This document shows positions 1-5,707 of a stretch of 12,805 nt of DNA, piece by piece. Numbering within the stretch: the first letter of the stretch is position 1; every line of letters begins with the position of its first letter. The notes below the pieces were generated by a model that was not told where the DNA came from, searched no databases, and worked only from the letters and a program-made list of their open reading frames with translations. Source of the DNA: Candidatus Bathyarchaeota archaeon. Its GTDB lineage: Archaea; Thermoproteota; Bathyarchaeia; TCS64. The stretch lies in the NCBI GenBank assembly GCA_026014515.1, contig JAOZIG010000515.1, positions 1 to 12,805 on the forward strand, in the 5' to 3' direction. The translations under genes were made by a program, and so were the position numbers.

Positions 1-139
1 TCATAAAACGAGCATAACAATAGGTACACCCATGGACACAACCGATATACGGGTTAACAGCATAGTCCACACCTTCAATGCCACTGGTGTTTATGATAGT
101 TTTACAAGTGGTTTCCCCGATCTTCACAACTATGACCAT
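1..139 (-). CDS. SPL-type radical SAM protein, N-terminal part (cut by window edge)
   Basis: The first 46 codons of a leftward gene can be read from the ATG at 139-137. They contain DYAVNPYIGCVHGCTYCYAR, which holds a CxxxCxxC motif (Cys residues 34, 38 and 41). This is the 4Fe-4S ligand set of radical SAM enzymes, and the VNPYxGCxHGCxYCYAR setting is typical of the COG1533 / spore photoproduct lyase-like (SplB, Rv2578c) family. The C-terminal part lies beyond the window, so the substrate cannot be inferred; many archaeal members have no known reaction. The gene diverges from the flavodoxin gene across 70 bases. A TTTAAA element at 185-190 is the better-spaced leftward TATA candidate. The family call is firm and the function unknown. 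Confidence 0.85.
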   Translation of the reverse strand, partial: MVIVVKIGETTCKTIINTSGIEGVDYAVNPYIGCVHGCTYCYARFM

Positions 140-150
140 GCGTGGGTAAC

Positions 151-160
151 GTATATATAA
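151..160 (+). promoter_or_regulatory. TATA box for flavodoxin gene
   Basis: GTATATATAA sits about 50 bases before the flavodoxin ATG at 210. It would place transcription start near 180-185 and leave a leader of roughly 25-30 bases. The element is nearly symmetric, but only 12 bases separate it from the divergent ATG at 139, which is too close to serve that gene. Confidence 0.55.
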
Positions 161-209
161 ACCGCTGAAGCGAAGTTTACTAGGTTTAAACACATTAGAA
201 GGTTTACAG

Positions 210-668
210 ATGAAAATAGTAGTAATCTATGATAGTAAAACTGGAAACACTGAGAAGATGGCAAAGGCAATAGCAGAAGGCGCGAAAACCGTAGCCGATG
301 TTGAGGTTAAAAAGATTGGAGAAGCGTTCCCCCTCACAATGTTGGCGGATGTTGATGGAGTAATATTTGGTTCACCCGTCTACTATGCTGATATATCAAA
401 CAATATGAAGGACTTCCTAGCCCACATCAAATCCTATGTCAAGGCAAACAGGAAAAAGATCAACGGTATCCCAGCAGCCATATTCGGCAGCTACGGATAC
501 GATGGTGCATGGTTAATGGAAGAGAAGCTCAAGGATGATGTAAAAGGACTCGGATACAAGACCTATGATAAGGTCCTCGTCATGATCGACTCCGATATCA
601 AGTACCACTTTGAAGACGAAGCAAAGAAATGCAGAGAATTCGGCAAAAAATTCGCTGAATCCATCTAA
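210..668 (+). CDS. Flavodoxin
   Basis: This 152-residue protein has the length of a free-standing flavodoxin, a soluble FMN-binding electron carrier. The N-terminal strand MKIVVIYDSKTGNTEKMA carries the phosphate-binding loop (S/T)xTGxT. The later segments GSPVYYADISNNMKDFL (around residues 51-67) and FGSYGYDGAW (around 92-101) are the isoalloxazine-contacting loops, of the kind seen in anaerobe flavodoxins and A-type flavoprotein C-termini. No extra domain is present. A weak ribosome-binding site (GAAGG) precedes the ATG by about 7 bases, and a T-rich stretch (669-688) follows the stop. A radical SAM gene diverges upstream and the NrdD-like/NrdG-like pair follows 86 bases downstream. Because flavodoxins reduce radical SAM clusters in several systems, it may donate electrons to one of these neighbours; this is inference from position. 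Confidence 0.9.
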   Translation: MKIVVIYDSKTGNTEKMAKAIAEGAKTVADVEVKKIGEAFPLTMLADVDGVIFGSPVYYADISNNMKDFLAHIKSYVKANRKKINGIPAAIFGSYGYDGAWLMEEKLKDDVKGLGYKTYDKVLVMIDSDIKYHFEDEAKKCREFGKKFAESI

Positions 669-689
669 TCTCCCATTTCCTTTTCTATG

Positions 690-700
690 AATATACTTAA
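690..700 (+). promoter_or_regulatory. Probable TATA box for the NrdD-like gene
   Basis: AATATACTTAA lies about 60 bases before the ATG at 755. A start of transcription near 720-725 would give a leader of about 30 bases holding the ribosome-binding site CGGAG (743-747). Confidence 0.4.
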
Positions 701-754
701 ACCAAGGACACACTTCTATCAATCAATCTTATCAACAGTAAACGGAGCTACACA

Positions 755-2215
755 ATGAACAACGGTCACATCTACTGCTGGGAACCAGACTCAAATAGAG
801 GATACTCAATAGGCTGGAATCTCCAGACAATAACAGACAAAGGGATACCAAATCATAGCCCACCGAAAAGCTCTGATGAACTGCTCACACAGATAATAAA
901 ACTAGCCCAAGAATCAAGCACCGAATATGATGGCCCGATAACATTCAACAGCCTAGACAACTACCTAGTACCATTCCTAGCTGAGGAAAGACCATCAAAA
1001 CTTCACTTCATACAACAGGTAGAGACCTTCTTTAAGGAAATCAACAAGAACCGTAACGTAACCGTCACGTTGGACCTTGTCCCGAGACCTGAACTGGAGC
1101 AAGTGGAAAAACATCAGGTGATACTCGATGCCATCAACGACGTAATACATCAAGTCTACAGGGCTCAGATGAACAAAGGAGACTTTGAACCAAGTATAGT
1201 TGTGAATCTTTACCCAGAAACAGAGTGGGAACAACAATCATTGAATGACTGGCTCGAACTTTCATATCTATACGGTATACCTACCTACCAGAACTTTATT
1301 ACAGGAACCATTAGCCCCGAAACATTAAGACCAAGAACCTACTACCCGGAAAAGGAAGTAACATACCTCAGACTAGGAGGAGCTAACGCCAACTCAGAGG
1401 ACCAACTAGTAACAGGATACGCATGCGTAAACCTAGAGATAATAGGATCAGAAGCAGAAACCGAAGACCAGTTCTTCAGACTCGTTGATCAACAAATAGA
1501 TGAAGCAGTGACTCTATTACAGGACAAATATAATCGATTCATGAAGAGCTTCGATGAAGGAAAAAAACCTCTAACCAAACACTTCCTAGAAGAACCAGAA
1601 TGGTGCTATTCAGTAATCACACTAGTAGGAATGAATGAGGCATTAGAGACACTAATTGAAGCACCTCTAGGACACGTAGCTGGAAAAGCAGTCACATACA
1701 AGCTCCTAGAACAATTAATACGAAAAATTGAGGCAGTACATGAAGAAACAGGAATATTGTTCAGCCTTGAGTCGTATCCCTCTGAACAACCGGGAGCCCA
1801 GCTATTAACTGAATACACATCAGAGTATCCATATCTTACACCAGCGACTGAACTAAAACCAAGTCATGGAGACGACTTATGGGACGCTCTTGAGCACCAG
1901 AAAAAATACCACTCACTATACACAGGTGGAACACTACAACAGATACACCTAGAACAAGGACTAAACTACAACAAAGGCTTAAGATTATTATTAAAAAGGA
2001 CTATCGAGAACTTTGGCTATAACTATCTAGCTATTACACCGGTATTTAGCCTATGTAAGGAACATGGCTACGTGTATGGAGACCAAGACTGCCCACACTG
2101 TGGAGCAGAAACCGAAGCATATACCAGAATTGATCAAAAGATCACCAAGGTATCGGATTTAACAAACAAGGAGGCGTACTGGAGACGAGTCTACTACGAC
2201 GTAAAAAACAAGTAA
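755..2215 (+). CDS. NrdD-like (class III ribonucleotide reductase fold) protein lacking catalytic residues
   Basis: This 486-residue protein aligns by eye with the catalytic core of anaerobic ribonucleoside-triphosphate reductase. GYSIGWNLQTITDKG (16-30) matches YCxGWxLxxLLxxG, SLDNYLVPFLAEE matches the FxxxDxYLAPFV helix, YGIPTYQNFI matches the segment before the active-site loop, and PVFSLCKEHGYVYG...CPHCG is the C-terminal zinc knuckle (Cys434, Cys446, Cys449). It is shorter than usual (family about 600-780) and has no ATP-cone. The first catalytic Cys is Ser18. The GGQTPFTN stretch is replaced by a short NKNRNVTV. The MCCRL cysteine motif reads VTYLRL. The RVxGY glycyl-radical motif reads YTRIDQKI, with Gln461 at the glycine position. 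It therefore should not reduce ribonucleotides by the known mechanism. Its role is unknown; a scaffold or a new activity with the following radical SAM protein is possible. The ATG is preceded by CGGAG. Confidence 0.8.
   Translation: MNNGHIYCWEPDSNRGYSIGWNLQTITDKGIPNHSPPKSSDELLTQIIKLAQESSTEYDGPITFNSLDNYLVPFLAEERPSKLHFIQQVETFFKEINKNRNVTVTLDLVPRPELEQVEKHQVILDAINDVIHQVYRAQMNKGDFEPSIVVNLYPETEWEQQSLNDWLELSYLYGIPTYQNFITGTISPETLRPRTYYPEKEVTYLRLGGANANSEDQLVTGYACVNLEIIGSEAETEDQFFRLVDQQIDEAVTLLQDKYNRFMKSFDEGKKPLTKHFLEEPEWCYSVITLVGMNEALETLIEAPLGHVAGKAVTYKLLEQLIRKIEAVHEETGILFSLESYPSEQPGAQLLTEYTSEYPYLTPATELKPSHGDDLWDALEHQKKYHSLYTGGTLQQIHLEQGLNYNKGLRLLLKRTIENFGYNYLAITPVFSLCKEHGYVYGDQDCPHCGAETEAYTRIDQKITKVSDLTNKEAYWRRVYYDVKNK
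2168..2174 (+). promoter_or_regulatory. AAGGAGG Shine-Dalgarno-like site inside the NrdD-like 3' end
   Basis: AAGGAGG is a full match to the anti-Shine-Dalgarno end of 16S rRNA. It lies 4 bases before a CTG (2179) in the frame of the following NrdG-like gene. It may drive internal initiation there. It also encodes Lys-Glu in a region where NrdD proteins commonly have charged residues, so it may be coincidental. Confidence 0.45.
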
Positions 2216-2913
2216 ACAACGATGTCCCCATCATAGGACTACGCAAACTCAGCACAGTAGACTACCCGGGCAAACTCAGTATAGATCTATCTGTAGCTGG
2301 ATGCAACTATAGGTGTCCTTTCTGCCCAAACAAGGAACTCATCTACGATTATATTCCAATGGAGAAGATAAACCAAGAAGAACTCGTCAAGATACTACGC
2401 CCAAGGCTAGGTTTTCTGGACGGTGTTTCATTATCAGGTGGAGAACCCACACTACACCGCGATCTAGTTGATCTACTAAAAGAACTTAGATTCCACGGAT
2501 CAGAGATTAAAATCAAGACCAATGCATCAAGACCAAAAGTCATCAGAATTCTCCTCGACAAACATCTAGTAGATTATTTCAGCGTATTCATTCCAGCACC
2601 CATCAGCAAATACAAGAAGATAATCAACTATAACATCGACATCAATGTTGTCGAAGAAACCATACAGATGATAAGAAAAAGTGGACTTGATCACGAGTTC
2701 AGAGTAAAACCAGTACCCGGACTCATAGAAGAAGCAGAGGTAACAGAAATCGCCAACTACCTTATTGGTGCCCCACGTTTTGTGCTGGAGAGATTTGATC
2801 CAGATAAATCCATGGATGAATTATACCGTGATGTGGAGCCGTTTTCTGATGCGGAGCTTGAGGAAATGCGATTAAAGGTAGCACCTTATTTTAATGAAAC
2901 CTCAATCCAGTGA
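2179..2913 (+). CDS. NrdG-like radical SAM protein (start uncertain; no ATG/GTG/TTG before the FeS motif)
   Basis: Translated from about 2221, the frame reads VPIIGLRKLSTVDYPGKLS, then GCNYRCPFCPNKEL with the CxxxCxxC cluster motif (bases 2302-2325), then SLSGGEPTLHRDL (the SAM-binding GGE), KIKTNASRP and a FIPAPISKY segment. This order is that of anaerobic RNR activating protein (NrdG, archaeal/PflA type), about 231 residues from 2221. From the stop at 2131-2133 to the FeS motif the frame has no ATG, GTG or TTG. The first ATG (2359) lies after the cysteines and would give a protein without its cluster. Options are a CTG start at 2179 behind AAGGAGG (used here, 244 aa), or a -1 frameshift at 2203-2209 from the upstream gene. 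NrdG normally makes the glycyl radical on NrdD, but this neighbour has no such glycine. PNKEL instead of HNPEL, and FIPAP instead of DIKAP, also suggest divergence. Confidence 0.8.
   Translation: METSLLRRKKQVNNDVPIIGLRKLSTVDYPGKLSIDLSVAGCNYRCPFCPNKELIYDYIPMEKINQEELVKILRPRLGFLDGVSLSGGEPTLHRDLVDLLKELRFHGSEIKIKTNASRPKVIRILLDKHLVDYFSVFIPAPISKYKKIINYNIDINVVEETIQMIRKSGLDHEFRVKPVPGLIEEAEVTEIANYLIGAPRFVLERFDPDKSMDELYRDVEPFSDAELEEMRLKVAPYFNETSIQ
2203..2209 (+). other. A-AAA-AAC slippery heptamer at the NrdD-like/NrdG-like junction
   Basis: In the NrdD-like frame the codons are GTA AAA AAC AAG TAA, so A AAA AAC is phased exactly as a -1 frameshift site, six bases before the stop. A -1 slip continues as CAA GTA AAC AAC GAT GTC into the radical SAM frame and would give a fused protein of about 719 residues. 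A small hairpin (GATG, loop TCCC, CATC, 2221-2232) follows 11 bases later; it is weak. Confidence 0.5.
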
Positions 2914-3030
2914 CACTCTGTTTATCTTCAATGATGGTTAAAAAGAATAAATATAAAATATATACTAATATTATAGTACATAGGATTACAAGATTTAACC
3001 ATTAATTAATCTATATTGTAAATTAATAAT

Positions 3031-3045
3031 AGTATATGCTATACT
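3031..3045. repeat. Inverted repeat AGTATA-TGC-TATACT
   Basis: Two perfect 6-base arms are separated by 3 bases in the leader of the solute-binding protein gene. The same arms with the same 3-base gap recur at 8266-8280 before the zinc-ribbon gene. It could be an operator, or a chance product of TATA-rich DNA. Confidence 0.4.
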
Positions 3046-3078
3046 TATCTTAATTATAATAATGATGTGTACAGTCAA

Positions 3079-3100
3079 AATCATTAATAGTATAATGATT
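3079..3100. repeat. Inverted repeat AATCATTA-N6-TAATGATT
   Basis: A perfect 8-base inverted repeat with a 6-base gap ends 41 bases before the ATG at 3142. It may be an operator, or a weak RNA hairpin if it lies within the leader. Confidence 0.4.
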
Positions 3101-3141
3101 GATAATTGCAACTTGCCAATCATAAGGTGAACAATTTGGAA

Positions 3142-4440
3142 ATGAAAGGTAACACACTAGCTATCGTACTCTTGGTCGTTGGTCTAGTTGTTGGCGCAGG
3201 CGCAGGCTACATGCTTAAGCCAAGCGGCACAACAGAGGACGGCGGAGATGGAACAGGAACCGTAGAATATGTAACACCCCTAGAGGGAGCAACAGTTCAG
3301 GTCGGTTACATCAGCTCCACCACCGTCGGTCTAGAAACAACCACACCACTAGTCGAGGAGATTATGACTCCTGACTATAACGAGTATCTTGAACTATTGG
3401 GTTATGACATTGAGTTCGAGTACCTAATTGACGACGCAACAGGTCAGGCAGCAGTCCACCTAGAGAAGGTCCAGGGCTTCAAGTCCATGGACATTAACGT
3501 CTTCATTGGCGGTCAGTGGTCAAGTCAGGCACAGGCAGCTCTAAGCTACTGTAACGACAACGACATGCTCATGTGGAGCAACAGCGCCACAAGCCCACTA
3601 CTAGCCATCGCAGACGACAACCTCTACAGGATGTGCCCAACAGACCTAGTTCAGGCACCAGCCATCTCAGCGATGATCCATAGCATGGGCATTGAAGCCA
3701 TCGTGCTAATCTACCGTGGAGACGCATGGGCTGACGGCATCGTCAACTACTTCGAACCCGCATACACCGAAAAAGGCGGAGTAGTCCTTGAAAAGATCCG
3801 TTACGCAGGCGAATCAACAGAGTTCAGCAACTATCTGCAGACTGCAGAGAACATTGTATCTGACGCTGTTGCCGAGTACGGCGAGGGAAAGGTCGGCGTT
3901 GAGCTGATCGCTTTCAGCGAGTTCGTAACAATGATCTCACAGGCACAAGACTTTGAGACAATATACAGTCTTCCTTGGTTCGGTTCAGACGGAACAGTTC
4001 TAACACAGCAGGCGATCGATGATGCTCCTACACAGGCAGACCATCTAAAGATCTACAGCACTTACGCTGCTCCAGCTGAGTCAGAGCTATTCACCAACCT
4101 ATACAACAGGTACTATTCACTGGTTAACCAGCCATTCGGCTATTACAGTGCATGTTCCTACGACATAGGATGGGTACTAACCAAGACTATTACTGAGTCA
4201 CAGAGCCTTGATGCAGTTGACCTAGTTCCACTCCAGAAACCCGCGGCATTCACGCAGTGGGGAGCAAGCGGCTGGAACAGACTCAACGAGGATGGCGACA
4301 GGTATGCAAGCAACTACCAGATCTGGGGTTATGGTGACCTCGGTGAAGGCGTACAGAACGTAGTTTACGGTATGTATGACAGCACTGCTGACATAGTTAC
4401 TTGGGATACTGAAGCACTAGGCTTCACTCCTTCCGGTTAA
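3142..4440 (+). CDS. Membrane-anchored substrate-binding protein, type I periplasmic-binding fold (LivK-like)
   Basis: The chosen ATG follows AAGGTGA (3124-3130) by 11 bases; a TTG at 3136 with 5-base spacing is an alternative. The product is 432 residues. MKGNTLAIVLLVVGLVVGAGAGYML is a single hydrophobic segment with no lipobox cysteine, so it is an uncleaved anchor or a signal peptide. A Gly/Thr/Asp-rich linker follows. The rest looks like the branched-chain amino acid/amide-binding family (Peripla_BP_6): VQVGYISST, INVFIGGQWSSQAQAALSYC, MLMWSNSATSP, LYRMCPTDLVQAPAISAMI and WFGSDGTVL are its strand and loop signatures. It should bind a small solute outside the cell and deliver it to an ABC importer. 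No permease or ATPase gene is adjacent, so it is an orphan here. A long AT-rich leader and a strong T-tract terminator suggest a well-expressed single-gene transcript. The ligand is unknown. Confidence 0.85.
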   Translation: MKGNTLAIVLLVVGLVVGAGAGYMLKPSGTTEDGGDGTGTVEYVTPLEGATVQVGYISSTTVGLETTTPLVEEIMTPDYNEYLELLGYDIEFEYLIDDATGQAAVHLEKVQGFKSMDINVFIGGQWSSQAQAALSYCNDNDMLMWSNSATSPLLAIADDNLYRMCPTDLVQAPAISAMIHSMGIEAIVLIYRGDAWADGIVNYFEPAYTEKGGVVLEKIRYAGESTEFSNYLQTAENIVSDAVAEYGEGKVGVELIAFSEFVTMISQAQDFETIYSLPWFGSDGTVLTQQAIDDAPTQADHLKIYSTYAAPAESELFTNLYNRYYSLVNQPFGYYSACSYDIGWVLTKTITESQSLDAVDLVPLQKPAAFTQWGASGWNRLNEDGDRYASNYQIWGYGDLGEGVQNVVYGMYDSTADIVTWDTEALGFTPSG

Positions 4441-4462
4441 ATGTCTTAACCTATTTTCTATA

Positions 4463-4478
4463 TTTTTTTATTTTTTTT
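4463..4478 (+). terminator. T-tract terminator after the solute-binding protein gene
   Basis: Seven T, one A, then eight T begin 22 bases after the stop codon. Runs of T on the coding strand are the usual archaeal termination signal. Confidence 0.7.
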
Positions 4479-4493
4479 ACTTGTTGAGAAGTT

Positions 4494-4549
4494 ATTGGGG
4501 ATGGTTCTGCGACAAACCAAGCGTGAAGCTAACCCCAATGCGGGGTTTT
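4494..4549 (+). other. Overlapping hairpins in the gene-free stretch (possible structured RNA or DNA element)
   Basis: ATTGGGG (4494-4500) is complementary to CCCCAAT (4533-4539) and encloses a TGGTT/AACCA hairpin (4502-4519) and a short AGC/GCT hairpin (4520-4530). A competing GC-rich hairpin AACCCC-AATGC-GGGGTT (4531-4547), followed by TTTT, shares the CCCC strand. A 10-base palindrome TGATGCATCA (4549-4558) comes next. No gene lies downstream on this strand. It could be a 3' untranslated region, a small RNA, or part of an origin. Confidence 0.35.
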
Positions 4550-4630
4550 GATGCATCATCGGTTATATACTTTATCAAAACAATATTAACCATAAACAAT
4601 AGAATAAATAGAAGTATTTATCAGAAGAGA

Positions 4631-5083
4631 TTATATTCCCTTTTCCTCAAAGATATCAAGTACCTTTTCAGCAGCCCACTGGACAAAATCTTCACAGTAG
4701 TAGAGACCCTTTGCCTTATTCTCTTCATGTTTCGCCTTACCCTCAGGGGTTCTTGTATCTACACCAAGTAAATCAAAACAGTTGACATGCCCCCATCGCT
4801 CCTCAAAGGCTTCAAGAAACTCTTGAGTATACTCTCTCATCTTGTCTCTAGTTGCAGTAAACTCCTCAGGAGACTCGTCTCCATTTGTGCCGATTGCTAA
4901 ACCGAAAGCCATTATTCCACCCGTTATAGCCCCACAAGCGCTTCCCCAACCAGCGCCTCCACCTCCCATATTTGATGTCGCCCGCATGACGCCTCTACCA
5001 AATCCGTCTAGCGGGTGTCTTTCGTGTACTTTCATTATGGTACTTTCGCAACAGTTGAATCGTTTGCCGTCTCGTTCAATCAT
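4631..5083 (-). CDS. C_GCAxxG_C_C family protein (redox-type cysteine protein)
   Basis: This 150-residue soluble protein has the cysteine pattern that names the C_GCAxxG_C_C (PF09719) family: NCCES (Cys11, Cys12), a glycine-rich stretch leading to GSACGAITGG (Cys50), HVNCFDLLG (Cys102) and YYCEDFVQWAAE (Cys130). The length matches the family. The cysteines are thought to act in redox or metal binding, but no reaction is established that I can name with confidence. It is the last gene of a leftward run, 38 bases after the SpoIIM-like gene, and its stop faces the solute-binding protein gene across 190 bases. The ribosome-binding site is poor, so coupling to the upstream gene is likely. Confidence 0.85.
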   Translation of the reverse strand: MIERDGKRFNCCESTIMKVHERHPLDGFGRGVMRATSNMGGGGAGWGSACGAITGGIMAFGLAIGTNGDESPEEFTATRDKMREYTQEFLEAFEERWGHVNCFDLLGVDTRTPEGKAKHEENKAKGLYYCEDFVQWAAEKVLDIFEEKGI

Positions 5084-5121
5084 ACCAAAAGGAATAGTAT
5101 ATGGTTTGAAAAAATTATCTA

Positions 5122-5685
5122 CTAGATGAGTGAGTAAATCAAGGCGGTTTCGATTCCCGCAGCTAGAACAAGCAATGGGATTATTCTTTTTATGAATATA
5201 ATTAGGCTCTCTATGGCATATTTTTGGAGTCCTTCTCGTCGCATTAATTTGAATATTAATTGATACCCTAAACCAACGCCCATAGTGCCACAGAGAACAA
5301 TTGCGGGTATCTCGATTACACCATGGGGAAGGATAGTAGCTAAAACGAACCCTATTCCCTGTACCTGTGCCGCGTTATATGAAACATATCCAACGAAGAA
5401 CCCGTTGAAAGCCATAAACATCAATGGAGGTAAACCAAGGAATACCCCAGATAACATGAAGATGAAGCTCGCAAACACATTATTGTAGAGAATGGCTAGA
5501 AACATCTCAAAACTCGTAGAGTCCACAGGGTCTGGAATATTGCTTAGTACCCCTTCGAAACTCTGGGGGGAAACATCTGGAGCGATACTATAGCCTATGA
5601 ATATACTGTAAATGAACACTAGTGAGGTTAATGCAAATATGGGGCCAAGCTTCGTGATATATTCCCAGTTATCCTTAAAGAACAA
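5122..5685 (-). CDS. SpoIIM-like (stage II sporulation protein M) integral membrane protein
   Basis: This 187-residue protein has about five hydrophobic segments (around residues 15-33, 60-80, 83-103, 110-140 and 165-187). It carries the family signature ILPHGVIEIPAI between the middle segments (around 118-129), as in PF01944 proteins, which are widespread in archaea that do not sporulate. Their molecular role is unknown; a link to membrane shape or transport is often suggested. No ATG lies near the N-terminus. The best start is a TTG (5685-5683), preceded by AAGGG about 10 bases upstream. It begins 22 bases after the histone stop, so it is probably co-transcribed with the histone and the C_GCAxxG_C_C gene. 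Confidence 0.85.
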   Translation of the reverse strand: MFFKDNWEYITKLGPIFALTSLVFIYSIFIGYSIAPDVSPQSFEGVLSNIPDPVDSTSFEMFLAILYNNVFASFIFMLSGVFLGLPPLMFMAFNGFFVGYVSYNAAQVQGIGFVLATILPHGVIEIPAIVLCGTMGVGLGYQLIFKLMRREGLQKYAIESLIIFIKRIIPLLVLAAGIETALIYSLI

Positions 5686-5707
5686 ATACAGTAAGCCCTT
5701 GTTTTCT

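Larger units (their letters stand above)
2914..3141. other. AT-rich gene-free leader of the solute-binding protein gene
   Basis: These 228 bases are strongly AT-rich and hold no credible reading frame. They contain several TATA-like runs (for example 2948-2966), so the promoter cannot be pinned down. They also hold two inverted repeats (3031-3045 and 3079-3100). An AAGGTGA ribosome-binding site at 3124-3130 precedes the next gene. Confidence 0.6.

Noticed and set aside
755..2215. The NrdD-like gene as a decaying pseudogene
   Set aside because: The frame is open over 486 codons with conserved fold landmarks and an intact zinc knuckle, and the substitutions hit catalytic positions selectively.
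2359..2913. ATG at 2359 as the true start of the radical SAM protein
   Set aside because: It would remove the CxxxCxxC motif and the conserved KLSTVDYPGK leader, which read in the same frame just upstream.
2914..3105. Repeats in the AT-rich spacer as a CRISPR array or a replication origin
   Set aside because: There are no regularly spaced direct repeats, and the strand composition stays A+C-rich on both sides, so no skew change is centred here.
3106..3141. TTG at 3106 as the start of the solute-binding protein
   Set aside because: The AAGGTGA ribosome-binding site lies inside that extension and is placed correctly for the ATG at 3142 or the TTG at 3136.
4494..4539. A tRNA suggested by the 7-base closing stem and inner hairpins
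   Set aside because: It spans only 46 bases, and no anticodon arm, T-loop GTTCRA motif or normal arm lengths are present.
4481..4771. A 96-codon top-strand frame running into the C_GCAxxG_C_C gene
   Set aside because: Its second half is antisense to a recognised family, there is no ribosome-binding site, and it crosses the hairpin region and AT-rich spacer.
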